64,000 nt of DNA from JAEMQF01 sp963775015 (GTDB taxonomy: Bacteria; Pseudomonadota; Gammaproteobacteria; Burkholderiales; Burkholderiaceae_C). Position numbers and translations under genes: made by a program. Under the pieces are notes generated by a model. The model saw only the letters and a program-made list of their open reading frames with translations, did not search any database and was not told the DNA's origin. Of this stretch, positions 44,310 to 53,291 are shown one piece after another. How positions within the stretch are numbered: position 1 is the stretch's first letter; each line of letters begins with the position of its first letter. Location of the stretch: NCBI GenBank assembly GCA_963775015.1, contig CAVZHI010000005.1, forward strand, positions 655,332 through 719,331. The letters are read 5' to 3'.

Positions 44310-47003
44310 TCAAGCGGCGCGCAGCTTCGCCTCGAGTTGTTTCGTGAGCGTGGTGTCGACCAAGGTGATGACGACGCCGCGGATCACGTCGTCCAGGGTT
44401 CGATACGGCATGACGCGCACGTTGAACCAGCGCCCGTCGCGCGTCGCGATCTGCTTTTCGCAGGTCGCGAGCGTGCGCAGCGTTTCGCGCGCGTCGGCGA
44501 GCAGGTCGGGATAGTCGAGCGCGCTCGTCAAATCGCTCAGGGGCCGGCCCACATCGCCCTCGCGCAGGTTCACGATCGCCTGCGCGCGCTCCGTGAAACG
44601 GCGCACGTTCAACTGGTTGTCGAGGAACAGGGTCGCGATCTGCGTGCTGTCGAGCAGGTTTGTCATGTCGCTCTGCGCCAGTTCCAGATCGTCGAGCTTC
44701 ACCTTGAGCTCGACGTTCACCGCCTGCAGCTCTTCGTTCATCGACTGCATTTCTTCCTTCGAACTCGTCAGTTCCTCGTTCGTCGATTGCAGTTCTTCGT
44801 TCGTCGACTGCAGTTCCTCGTTCGACGCTTGAAGTTCCTCCTGCGACGCCTTCATCTCTTCGCGCAGCGCACGCACCTCTTCGCGGCTGCGTTCGAGTTC
44901 CGCCTGCAGCTCGTTGCGCAGCGCCCGGTTCTTCACCGGCTTGCCGGGTTGCGCCGATTCGGGCGCGCGGTCGTGGAACACGATCAGCAGCGTTCCGGCC
45001 AGGGCGCCGGGTTCGTGCACCTCGCGAATCGTGAGGTCCAGCGCAAGCACCGGGCTCGCGTCGGACAAGACCAGCCCGTCGCGGTGCACCGTTTTCCTGC
45101 TCTCGCTCGCCTCGCGCAGCGCGGCGGCAAGCGCCCCGCGCAAGCCCTCGCGCGCCATCGCATGAATGTTCCAGTTCGCCTTGCCGGCCGCAGGCTCGAG
45201 GTACTTGCCGGTGCGGCCGTGGATGTAGAGGATGTCGCCGGCCGGGTTCACGAGAACCGCCGGCGGCGAGAACTCCTGGAGCAGGAGCCGGTCGGCGTGA
45301 GCCTGCAGGTTGAGCGCTGTTGTGTCGGGGTCGGCCACGGCGGGCTCCTTGGCGGGTTGACGTGTCGGCGTGGCGCGCCGGATCGGAAACACCGGTTCAC
45401 CCGGCACGCCCGGATGTTCGCGCCGACGGAAGATGCGCGTCGCCCGGTCGATTGACTCGAACAGGTCGGTCGCACGCCCCACGCTCTCCGAGGTGCCGAG
45501 CACGAGCAGGCCGCCGGGCCGCAGGCTGTAGTGGAACATGCGCAGCAGCTGCGTCTGCAATGGTGCGGTCAGGTAGATGAGCAGATTGCGGCACGTCAGG
45601 AAGTCGAGCTTGGTGAACGGAGGATCTTCGTTGACGGCGTGCGGCGCGAAGATCACCGCCTCGCGAATCTCCTTCGCGACGCGCCAGCCACCCGCATGCG
45701 GCGTGAAAAATCGTGCCAGGCGCTGCGCCGAGACGTCGGCGGCGATCGCGCCCGGGTACCAGCCGCGCCGCGCGGTTTCGATCGCATCCACGCTCATGTC
45801 GGTGGCAAAGATCCGAAACGTGCATCCGCGGCGCCGCGCATCGGCGTCGATCGCCTCGTGCAGCAGCATCGCCAGGGTGTACGCCTCCTCACCGGTGGAG
45901 CTTCCCGCGACCCAGGCACGCAAGGCGCAGCCGGCGCCGCGCTCGGCCGGCGCGGCATGCTGCAGCCGCGCGTCGATCAGTTCGGGCAGCGCACGCTCGG
46001 CGAGCTGCTGCCATTCGGAGTGGTCTCGGAAGAAGCCGGTCACGCCGATCAGCAACTCCTTCGTCAGCAGGCTCAGCTCCTGCGGATTGGCGCGCAGCAG
46101 TTCCAGGTACGCCGGCAGCGCTTCCAGGCCGTGCACGCGCAGCCGACGCTCGATGCGGCGCAGCAGCGTGCTGTGCTTGTATTTCGAAAAGTCGTGTCGG
46201 CCATGCACCAGCAGCAACTGCACGATGGCGGGAAAGCAGTCTTCTCCCGCGTCGACAATGGGTTCGGCAGGCGGTTTGGGCTCAATCGGCGCGACGAGGT
46301 TCGGCTCGCTGCGCGGCTGCGCGAGCTGCGCCACGCGTGTTCCCAGGATTCGCGCCGGCAACTCGCCAGGCGCGGCGACGATGTCCACGCACTTTGCCGC
46401 GATCGCACTCGTGGGCATCGCGTCGAACTGCGCCGTCTCGGGCGTCTGCGCGAGCGTCAGGCCGCCCTGCGCCTTGACGGCGCGCAGACCGAGCGTTCCG
46501 TCGGCGCCCATTCCCGACAGCACCACCGCCACCGCGCGCTCGCGCTGGTCTTCGGCGAGCGACGCGAACAGGGTGTCGATCGGCAGGCGCATGCCGCGTC
46601 GCTCGATCGGCGGCGCCAGGTGCAGCGCGCCTGCGGCCACCGTCAGCGCCCGGTTCGGCGGAATCACATAGACATGATCGGCCTCGATCGCCATGCCTTC
46701 ACACGCTTCTCTGACGGGCATGGGCGTGATGCGCTGCAACAGATACGCCAGCAACGCGGGTTGCGTCGGATCCAGGTGTTGCACGACGACACACGCCAGG
46801 CCACTGCGCGGCGGGACGTTGCCGATGAATTGCTGCAGCGCTTCGAGGCCCCCTGCCGACGCACCCAGGCCGACGATGCGCACCGTCGCAGCGTCGGGTG
46901 TCGCCGCAGGCCGCGCGCGTGGCTGCGTTGCCTCGGGCGGCTGTGCCGCCTCGCCGCCACCGGCGACGCGCCGCCGCGGCGCGCCGCGTGGCTGCTGCGG
47001 CAC
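44310..47003 (-). CDS. CheB-CheR-PAS fusion protein
   Basis: 897 residues: a CheB methylesterase domain (about 40-225; GLGASAGGLEALQQF with the catalytic serine, VVVQHLDPT, LSGMGADGTLGL), a CheR methyltransferase domain (about 255-520; LLIGVTGFFRDHSEW, WVAGSSTGEEAYTLAMLL, FLTCRNLLIYL), a PAS-like region, a long coiled coil with repeated EELQ/NEEL heptads (about 700-760) and a C-terminal PAS-like domain. No kinase domain follows, and no chemotaxis genes are adjacent, so it probably serves a non-flagellar signalling path. Confidence 0.92.
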   Translation of the reverse strand: MPQQPRGAPRRRVAGGGEAAQPPEATQPRARPAATPDAATVRIVGLGASAGGLEALQQFIGNVPPRSGLACVVVQHLDPTQPALLAYLLQRITPMPVREACEGMAIEADHVYVIPPNRALTVAAGALHLAPPIERRGMRLPIDTLFASLAEDQRERAVAVVLSGMGADGTLGLRAVKAQGGLTLAQTPETAQFDAMPTSAIAAKCVDIVAAPGELPARILGTRVAQLAQPRSEPNLVAPIEPKPPAEPIVDAGEDCFPAIVQLLLVHGRHDFSKYKHSTLLRRIERRLRVHGLEALPAYLELLRANPQELSLLTKELLIGVTGFFRDHSEWQQLAERALPELIDARLQHAAPAERGAGCALRAWVAGSSTGEEAYTLAMLLHEAIDADARRRGCTFRIFATDMSVDAIETARRGWYPGAIAADVSAQRLARFFTPHAGGWRVAKEIREAVIFAPHAVNEDPPFTKLDFLTCRNLLIYLTAPLQTQLLRMFHYSLRPGGLLVLGTSESVGRATDLFESIDRATRIFRRREHPGVPGEPVFPIRRATPTRQPAKEPAVADPDTTALNLQAHADRLLLQEFSPPAVLVNPAGDILYIHGRTGKYLEPAAGKANWNIHAMAREGLRGALAAALREASESRKTVHRDGLVLSDASPVLALDLTIREVHEPGALAGTLLIVFHDRAPESAQPGKPVKNRALRNELQAELERSREEVRALREEMKASQEELQASNEELQSTNEELQSTNEELTSSKEEMQSMNEELQAVNVELKVKLDDLELAQSDMTNLLDSTQIATLFLDNQLNVRRFTERAQAIVNLREGDVGRPLSDLTSALDYPDLLADARETLRTLATCEKQIATRDGRWFNVRVMPYRTLDDVIRGVVITLVDTTLTKQLEAKLRAA

Positions 47004-47004
47004 C

Positions 47005-47598
47005 TCAGCGCCGCGGGTAGGCGATGTCGGCGCGGCGATTCCGTGCCCAGTCGGCTTCGCTGTGGCCGGTGGCCTGCGGCCGCTCTTCGCCGTAGCTCAC
47101 GGCTTCGACACGCGGGCCGGTCACGCCGAGCAGGCGCAGCGCCTGCGCCACCGCTTCGGCACGGCGCTGGCCGAGCGCGAGGTTGTACTCGGGGCCGCCG
47201 CGTTCGTCGGCGTGGCCTTCGATGCGCACCGCGAGATTCGCGTTCGCGCCCAGGTACTTCGCGTGCAGCTCGACCACCGGCATGTATTGCGCCGCAACGT
47301 TCGAGTCGTCGAACGCGAAAAAGACGCTGCGCTCGCGGCTGATCGTGCTCGCCGGATCCATGTGATCGGGCAACGCCGTGCTCGCGGCCTGACCCATCGA
47401 CGTGGCGCGCGTTTCAGCCGACACCGGCGCGGCGGGGGTCGCCGCCTGAAACTGCTCCGGCACGCCACTGCGCGGCTGCGCGTTGGGCATCGATGGAGCG
47501 GCAGCGGCGGATTCCGGCGGCACCGGCGTCGAGCAGCCCGACAGTGCGGCACAAACCAGGGCGACGTGCAGCAGAACGGCAGTGCGGATTCGATTCAT
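47005..47598 (-). CDS. Pal/OmpA-family peptidoglycan-binding lipoprotein
   Basis: 197 residues. MNRIRTAVLLHVALVCAALS then GC forms a lipoprotein signal with cysteine at about 21. After a Pro/Ala-rich linker comes an OmpA C-terminal domain (ERSVFFAFDDSNVAAQYMP, VRIEGHADERGGPEYNLALG, RRAEAVAQALRLLGV). Pal-type proteins anchor the outer membrane to peptidoglycan. It is not next to tolB, so it is probably a paralogue. GGAGA precedes the ATG at 47598; the CheB/CheR fusion starts 1 bp downstream. Confidence 0.88.
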   Translation of the reverse strand: MNRIRTAVLLHVALVCAALSGCSTPVPPESAAAAPSMPNAQPRSGVPEQFQAATPAAPVSAETRATSMGQAASTALPDHMDPASTISRERSVFFAFDDSNVAAQYMPVVELHAKYLGANANLAVRIEGHADERGGPEYNLALGQRRAEAVAQALRLLGVTGPRVEAVSYGEERPQATGHSEADWARNRRADIAYPRR

Positions 47599-47733
47599 GG
47601 GCGATCTCCGTGGATGGCGGGTTGGGTCTGACACTCACGACAACGCCGCGCATGTTACGGCCGAACCGCCCCACGGCAAAGCGCGCGCCCGGGCCCGCCG
47701 TTCGGGCCGGCCCAGGCGAAACGCTTCTGTCGC

Positions 47734-48147
47734 TCAGCCGATCGGCAACAACCGGCTGCCCGAACCGCTGCGCTTGGGCAGGTTGAGCAGCAACACGCCG
47801 TCTTCGAGCTTGGCCACCGCGCCCTTGTCGTCGATCTCGTGCGCGAGCGTGAAGGCACGCGTGCTGCTGCCGGAGTAGGTTTCCTTGAGCAGCGTGCGGC
47901 CGCTCTTGCTTTCCTGCTCCTTCTTCACGTCGGCGCGGATCGACACCGCGTTGCCGTCGATCTGGACGCGGATGTCGTCCTTCTTCGCGCCGGGGACTTC
48001 GGCGCGCACCAAGTACGCCTTTTCATCTTCGGTCACGTCGACGCGGATCTCGCCGGGCGTCTGCACAGCATCCACCGCGAGCGGAATCGCGAAACGGCGA
48101 AAGAAATCGGGAAAGAGATCGCGTTCAAAACGGGTCAGACTGGTCAT
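47734..48147 (-). CDS. Small heat-shock protein, Hsp20/alpha-crystallin family
   Basis: 137 residues with an alpha-crystallin domain: FERDLFPDFFRRFAIPLAVD, EDEKAYLVRAEVPGAKKDDI, GNAVSIRADVKKEQE, then DDKGAVAKLEDGVLLLNLPK (A-x-x-x-G-V-L motif). It is an ATP-independent holdase. The chosen start MTSLTRF at 48147 has AGGAG ten bases upstream. It neighbours universal-stress genes, consistent with a stress-response block. Confidence 0.92.
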   Translation of the reverse strand: MTSLTRFERDLFPDFFRRFAIPLAVDAVQTPGEIRVDVTEDEKAYLVRAEVPGAKKDDIRVQIDGNAVSIRADVKKEQESKSGRTLLKETYSGSSTRAFTLAHEIDDKGAVAKLEDGVLLLNLPKRSGSGSRLLPIG

Positions 48148-48279
48148 GATGAGAAAACTCCTGTTCAAACATGGATGAACTGAGGCACCGGCAGCGCCGG
48201 AACCACACTCTAGGCATTCAATCTCGGTGCGCGTTGCGAGAAATCAAGTGGCCATCGACGCGCCGCCGCGGCGATCTCT

Positions 48280-48514
48280 TTGCGCCACCTGATTGGCGAC
48301 AAAGCTCAGCATGACAAGGTACTGAGCGAAGGGCACGACGCAAGAGAGTCGTCATCCCGGCGTACGCCGGGATCCACTGGAGGCTCAGAGAAACAATGCG
48401 CCGAACGTGCTGCTTCAACGAGTGGATACCGGCCCCCGTGTCGGGCACGGGGCGACGGTTCGCCGGTATGACGCGGGGAGGTCGCTGAACCATGTCGCCA
48501 ATCAGGTTGCGCCA
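48280..48514. mobile_element. MITE-like composite palindromic element with terminal inverted repeats
   Basis: The outer 22 bp at each end (48280-48301 and 48493-48514) are inverted copies with two mismatches; they share ACCTGATTGGCGACA. Inside lies the CATCCCGGCGTACGCCGGGATCCACTGG palindrome unit and its partner ...GGTTCGCCGGTATGACG. No transposase is encoded. A related unit is at 25850-26048. This copy carries an extra GCCCCCGTGTCGGGCACGGG segment near 48432-48451. It lies between Hsp20 and UspA. Confidence 0.75.
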
Positions 48515-48554
48515 AATCAAAGGATGCCCGGGCGGCGGCAGCTAGGCTCTGGCC

Positions 48555-48995
48555 ATGCAAGACGCCCATTTCCCACCCTTCAAGCGGCTTCTCGTACCGA
48601 TCGACGGCGCCGAACTCACACCGCGCGCGATCGAGGCGAGCGTCGCGCTTGCTGCGCAACTCGGCGCGTCGATCACCGGCTTCCTGGCGCAAGCGCCGGT
48701 CCCCTTGCCAACGAGCATGGCAATCAGCGTCGAAGAAGCGCGCGCCGAGGAACGCGCACGGCGCCTGTTGTCATCATTCGAAGAGCAGGCGCAGCGCGCC
48801 GGCGTGGCGTTCGACGGCCATTCGCGCCACACACCCGACGTCGCCGAAGCCATCGTGCAGGCCGCGCAAGACCATCGCTGCGACATGATCGTGATGGTCT
48901 CGCATGGCCGCGGCGCCGTCGGGCGCCTCGTCTTCGGCTCGCACACGCAGCAGGTGCTCGCGCGCAGTACGATCCCGGTGCTGGTCATGCATTGA
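48555..48995 (+). CDS. Universal stress protein (UspA family)
   Basis: 146 residues: FKRLLVPIDGAELTPRAIEA at the N-terminus, and the C-terminal ATP-binding pattern MVSHGRGAVGRLVFGSHTQQ followed by STIPVLVMH. Single-domain Usp. It is 16 bp upstream of the acyl-CoA synthetase/GNAT gene, so probably the same operon and a linked stress/energy role. The start at 48555 is the first ATG in frame. Confidence 0.93.
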   Translation: MQDAHFPPFKRLLVPIDGAELTPRAIEASVALAAQLGASITGFLAQAPVPLPTSMAISVEEARAEERARRLLSSFEEQAQRAGVAFDGHSRHTPDVAEAIVQAAQDHRCDMIVMVSHGRGAVGRLVFGSHTQQVLARSTIPVLVMH

Positions 48996-49011
48996 ACATG
49001 ACCGCACCTGG

Positions 49012-51699
49012 ATGAGCGTCCGCAACCTCGATCGACTCCTCACGCCACGCTCCGTCGTCGTCGTCGGCGCGTCGGCACGCGCGGGAAGCGTCGGTGCCAC
49101 CGTGTGGGCGAACCTGATCCGTGGCGGTTTCAAGGGCAAGCTGCACGCGGTGAACCCGAAGCACCGCGAAATCGGCGGCGTGCGCGTGTTCGCCCGTGTC
49201 GCCGACTTGGCCGCTCCGGCGGATCTGGCCGTGATCTGCACGCCCCCGGCGACGATTCCGCGCCTGATCGCCGAGCTCGGCGCTGCCGGTACGCGTGCCG
49301 CGATCGTCATGACGGCGGGGCTCACGGCGCCGCAGAAACAAGCCGTGCTCGACGCCGCGCGCGCCCACGTGCTGCGCGTGCTCGGCCCGAACTGCCTGGG
49401 CCTGATGACACCGCAGGTGGGCCTGAACGCGAGTTTTGCGCACACCGACGCGCTGCCCGGCGAACTCGCGTTCGTGTCGCAGTCGGGCGCGCTGGTGACG
49501 GCGATGCTCGACTGGGCGAAGTCGCGCCGCATCGGTTTTTCGCACCTCGTATCGCTCGGCGAGCACGCCGACGTCGACTTCGGTGACTTGCTCGATCACC
49601 TCGCGACCGACGCGGCAACGCGCGCGATCCTGCTCTACATCGAGTCGATCGCCGGGGGTCGCGAAAACCCGTCGCGCAAGTTCATGTCGGCGGCGCGCGC
49701 CGCGGCGCGCAACAAGCCGGTGATCGTCGTCAAGGCGGGGCGCGCCGGCCACGGCGTCAAGGCCGCGCAATCGCACACCGGCGCGCTCGCGGGGTCGGAC
49801 ATCGTTTTTGACGCAGCGATCCGGCGCGCCGGCATGCTGCGCGTGGACACGCTGCAAGACCTGTTCATGGCGGCGCAAACGCTGGCGCGCTTTCGCGGCA
49901 ACCGCAGCGAGGTGCTGACGATCCTGACGAACGGCGGCGGCGCCGGCGTGATGGCCGCCGACGCCGCGGCGCGCCTGGGTGTGCCGCTGTGGGAGCCGAG
50001 CGATGCCTTGCTGCACAAACTCGACGCCGCGCTGCCCGCGACCTGGTCACGCGGCAATCCGATCGACATCATCGGCGACGCGCCGGTCGCGCGCTACACG
50101 ACGGCACTCGCCGCGCTGCTCGAAGAGCGCGAGTCCGGCGCCGTGCTGTTCATTCACGCACCGACCGCGATCCTGGGGAGCAGCGAGATCGCGCAAGCGT
50201 GCGCGCCGCTCGCCGCGCCGGCGCGAGATCGCATCATGGGCTGCTGGCTCGGCGACGCCGCGGTCGCGCAGGCGCGCGAGACATTTCAGGAAGCGGGAAT
50301 CGCCGACTATGCGACGCCCGAGGAAGCGGTGCGCGCCTTTTCCATGCTCATCACCTACCGGCGCAACCAGGAACTGCTGCTGCAGGCGCCGCCGGCGCCG
50401 CCGCTGCTGCGTGCCGCTGCCGACTTGCGCGGCGCGCGCGAGGTGATTGCGCTGGCGCTCGCCGAAGGTCGCGAGTGGTTGAAGCAGAGCGAAGTGAATG
50501 CGCTGCTCCAGGCCTACGCCATCCCGACGGTGAAGAGCGTCAGCGTCGCGCCGAACGAAGACGCCGCCCTGCACGCTGCGCGCGACATCGGCTACCCGGT
50601 CGCGCTGAAGATCGTTTCGCCGGACATCACGCACAAGAGCGAGGTCGGCGGCGTGCAGCTCGACCTGCGCGACGACGCCGCACTGCGCGACGCGGCGCGA
50701 ACGATGCTGCAGCAGGTTCGTGCAGCGCAGCCCGACGCGCGCATCGACGCCTTCGCCTTGCAGTCGTTCGTGCAGCGCCCGCAGGCGCAGGAGCTGATCG
50801 TCGGCGCGAGCGTCGATCCGGTGTTCGGCCCGGTGCTGCTGTTCGGCCAGGGCGGCGTCGCGGTCGAGGTGGTCAGCGACCGCGCCGTTGCGCTGCCGCC
50901 GCTGAACGACGTGCTCGCGCGCGAGCTGATCTCGCGCACGCGAGTCGCGAAGCTGCTCGCCGGCTACCGCAACCGGCCCGCGGCAAAGCTCGACGCCGTG
51001 ATCGACGTGCTCAGCGCGTGCGCCGCGATGCTCGCCGACTTGCCCGAACTCGCCGAGCTCGACATCAACCCATTGCTCGCCGACGCCTCCGGCGTGATCG
51101 CGCTCGACGCACGGGTTCGCATCGCCGCCGCCAGGCCCGCAGGGACCGAACACTTCGCGATCCTGCCTTATCCGGCCGAGCTCGTCGAGCGGATCACGTG
51201 GCGCGGCGAATCGATCCACTGCGCCCGATACGCCCTGAAGACGAGGCGACAGCACCGCGAATTCATCCAGCGCCTCGAGCCCGAAGACATTCGCATGCGC
51301 GTCTTCTACACCCGGCGCGAGTTGCCACGCAGCGAGCTCGCGCGCCTGGTGCAGATCGACTACGCGCGCGAAATGGCGTTCATCGCCGAGCGCACGCTCG
51401 AAGATGGCCGCCGCGAAACGCTCGGCGCCGTGCGCGCCGTCTCGGACCCGGACAACGTGGAAGCCGAGTTCGCGATCATCGTTCGCTCCGACGTGAAGCG
51501 CCAGGGTCTGGGGAAACTTCTGCTGAACAAGATCGTCAGCTACGCGCGAGGCCGCGGCTTGCAGCGGCTCGTCGGCATGGTGCTGCGCGAGAACAGCGGC
51601 ATGCTCGAGTTGACGCAGCGCTTCGGCTTCGGCGCCGACGCCGTCAAGCCCGCGGAAGGTGGTGTCGTGAATCTCGTGCTGCCGCTCGCCGGCAGCTGA
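49012..51699 (+). CDS. NDP-forming acyl-CoA synthetase-like protein with GNAT domain (Pat-type)
   Basis: 895 residues. The N-terminal two thirds is an acyl-CoA synthetase/succinyl-CoA-ligase-like region (SVVVVGASARAGSVGATVWA CoA-binding; VSQSGALVTAML; SHTGALAGSD with the usual phospho-histidine position), followed by an ATP-grasp part (YPVALKIVSPDITHKSEVGG) and a C-terminal GNAT acetyltransferase (EAEFAIIVRSDVKRQGLGKL). Salmonella Pat of this layout acetylates Acs and other proteins and lacks synthetase activity; here the phospho-His motif is retained, so a synthetase role is possible. Operon with UspA. Confidence 0.9.
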   Translation: MSVRNLDRLLTPRSVVVVGASARAGSVGATVWANLIRGGFKGKLHAVNPKHREIGGVRVFARVADLAAPADLAVICTPPATIPRLIAELGAAGTRAAIVMTAGLTAPQKQAVLDAARAHVLRVLGPNCLGLMTPQVGLNASFAHTDALPGELAFVSQSGALVTAMLDWAKSRRIGFSHLVSLGEHADVDFGDLLDHLATDAATRAILLYIESIAGGRENPSRKFMSAARAAARNKPVIVVKAGRAGHGVKAAQSHTGALAGSDIVFDAAIRRAGMLRVDTLQDLFMAAQTLARFRGNRSEVLTILTNGGGAGVMAADAAARLGVPLWEPSDALLHKLDAALPATWSRGNPIDIIGDAPVARYTTALAALLEERESGAVLFIHAPTAILGSSEIAQACAPLAAPARDRIMGCWLGDAAVAQARETFQEAGIADYATPEEAVRAFSMLITYRRNQELLLQAPPAPPLLRAAADLRGAREVIALALAEGREWLKQSEVNALLQAYAIPTVKSVSVAPNEDAALHAARDIGYPVALKIVSPDITHKSEVGGVQLDLRDDAALRDAARTMLQQVRAAQPDARIDAFALQSFVQRPQAQELIVGASVDPVFGPVLLFGQGGVAVEVVSDRAVALPPLNDVLARELISRTRVAKLLAGYRNRPAAKLDAVIDVLSACAAMLADLPELAELDINPLLADASGVIALDARVRIAAARPAGTEHFAILPYPAELVERITWRGESIHCARYALKTRRQHREFIQRLEPEDIRMRVFYTRRELPRSELARLVQIDYAREMAFIAERTLEDGRRETLGAVRAVSDPDNVEAEFAIIVRSDVKRQGLGKLLLNKIVSYARGRGLQRLVGMVLRENSGMLELTQRFGFGADAVKPAEGGVVNLVLPLAGS

Positions 51700-51714
51700 T
51701 GCCGATGGCCCTTG

Positions 51715-52758
51715 TCACGCGAGCCCGATGGCGAAGACTTCAACCGCTGCCGCCTTGCCCTTGAACTGCACCGGCTCCAGGGTGTCGCACTTCACGCCCG
51801 CGGCCAAGGCGCAGCGCGTCGCGTCGTCGATGAGGATCGTGCGCTTCGCCGTCTTGGTGTGCGCTTCGAGGCGCGCCGCGAGGTTCACCGTGTCTCCGAT
51901 GCAGGTGTAGGTCGCACGCGACTGGGTTCCGGTGTAGCCCGCGACCATTTCGCCGGTGGCGATGCCTACGCCGATCGCGATGGTCGGTTTCGAGCTGAAG
52001 CGCCGGTCTTCGTTGAAGAGTTCGATCAGCTCCGTCATCTCCAGCGCCGCGCGCACCGCGCACGCGCTGTGGTCCTCCAGCGGCAGCGGCGCGCCGAAGA
52101 TCGCCATCAACCCGTCGCCGATCATCTGGTTCACGACGCCGCCGTGGTTCCCGATCGCGTCGAACATGAGCGCGTAATAAGCGTTCAGCAGCTCGTGCGT
52201 TTCTTCCGGCGGTTGCGATTCGACGAGCGACGTGAAGCCGCGGATATCGGCAAACATCACCGTGCCGTGGATGCGTTTGCCGCCCAGAGCGAAGCCCGAC
52301 TGCTGCAGGTCCTGCGCGACTTCGGCGGTGGCGAAACGCCGCACCATGTCGCGCATCTGGTCGCGCAGGCGCTTCTTCTCCAGGCTCGCGCCGATTCGCG
52401 CGCGCAAAAGCACCGGGTTGATCGGCTTGCTCAGGTAGTCTTCGGCGCCGAGTTCGATGCAGCGCACGATGTTCGTCAGGCCCTCGAGCGACGACGTCAC
52501 GAGCACCGGCAGGTCGCGCAGTTTCACGTCGGCCTTGAGCTGCTCGAGCACTTCGAAGCCATCCATCTCGGGCATTTCGATGTCGAGCAGCAGCAGGTCG
52601 AACGATTCCTTGCGCAGCATGTCGAGCGCGATGCGGCCGTTCTCGGCGCTCGACGAGCGGTGCCCCTGCAGTTCGACGTTGCGCGCGAGCAGGAGGCGGT
52701 TCACCCGGTTGTCGTCGACGATCAGCAGGTGCGCGCCGCGGTCGCGCGGGTCAGCCAT
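51715..52758 (-). CDS. Response regulator with Class III adenylate/guanylate cyclase output
   Basis: 347 residues: receiver domain (about 10-130; LLIVDDNRVNRLLLARNVEL, FDLLLLDIEMPEMDGFEVLE, conserved Lys in YLSKPINP) and cyclase domain (about 165-345; TVMFADIRGFTSLVES and QMIGDGLMAIFGAPL with the two metal aspartates, YTCIGDTVNLAARLEAHTKT). Phosphorylation of the receiver should control cAMP or cGMP synthesis. An Hpt-domain protein lies immediately upstream on the same strand, fitting a phosphorelay. It converges with the Pat-like gene (15-bp gap). Confidence 0.92.
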   Translation of the reverse strand: MADPRDRGAHLLIVDDNRVNRLLLARNVELQGHRSSSAENGRIALDMLRKESFDLLLLDIEMPEMDGFEVLEQLKADVKLRDLPVLVTSSLEGLTNIVRCIELGAEDYLSKPINPVLLRARIGASLEKKRLRDQMRDMVRRFATAEVAQDLQQSGFALGGKRIHGTVMFADIRGFTSLVESQPPEETHELLNAYYALMFDAIGNHGGVVNQMIGDGLMAIFGAPLPLEDHSACAVRAALEMTELIELFNEDRRFSSKPTIAIGVGIATGEMVAGYTGTQSRATYTCIGDTVNLAARLEAHTKTAKRTILIDDATRCALAAGVKCDTLEPVQFKGKAAAVEVFAIGLA

Positions 52759-52760
52759 GG

Positions 52761-53119
52761 GGCGGCCCTCGCAACTCCGATCAGCGCCGCGGCGACACGT
52801 TCGATATTCCTGCGCCAGCGCGTCGAGCTGCGTCACGCCTTGCGGATTCGCCGCGGCGGCGTAGCCGAGGCCCTGCTGCTCGAGTTCGCGCGCCAATGCA
52901 CCGAGCGCCACCGCGCCGAAAGTCAGGCTGTTCGACTTGAGCGAATGCGCGGCGCGGCGGAACTTGTCGGCGTCGCCCGCGGCGAGCGCACTGCGCAGTG
53001 TCGGCGAGCATCGTCGGCGCGTCGGCGAGGAAAGTGTCGACGAGTTCGACGACGAATTCTTCGCCGGCGGCGTCTTGCAGTTCCTTGAAGGTGGCGAGGT
53101 CGATGCTTGAGTTGCTCAT
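52761..53119 (-). CDS. Hpt-domain phosphotransfer protein (probably two frameshifts)
   Basis: The start MSNSSIDLATFKELQDAAGE at 53119 leads to VELVDTFLADAPTML. Near 52995 the frame changes and the protein continues FRRAAHSLKSNSLTFGAVAL, whose AHSLKS holds the phosphorylatable histidine, then LARELEQQGLGYA. A second change near 52793 is suggested because ERVAAAL follows in yet another frame. Without it, the Hpt frame runs straight into the response-regulator gene (a possible Hpt-REC-cyclase fusion). The 3' end is therefore uncertain. About 115-130 residues. It probably donates phosphate to the adjacent receiver. Confidence 0.7.
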
Positions 53120-53291
53120 CTTGCCGGCGCTGGGGCAGCGTTGAAGTTGCGCGTGCAGCGCGCAGCGGCTGCGCGCGAATGCTGAGTCTAGCCGGGGCGC
53201 CGAAGATTCGATTTGGAATGCAGAATCCGCCATGCCGATCACCGGTCGCGCTGGCCTGCCGCGCCTGCCAACGAAACACGAGGGAACCCGC

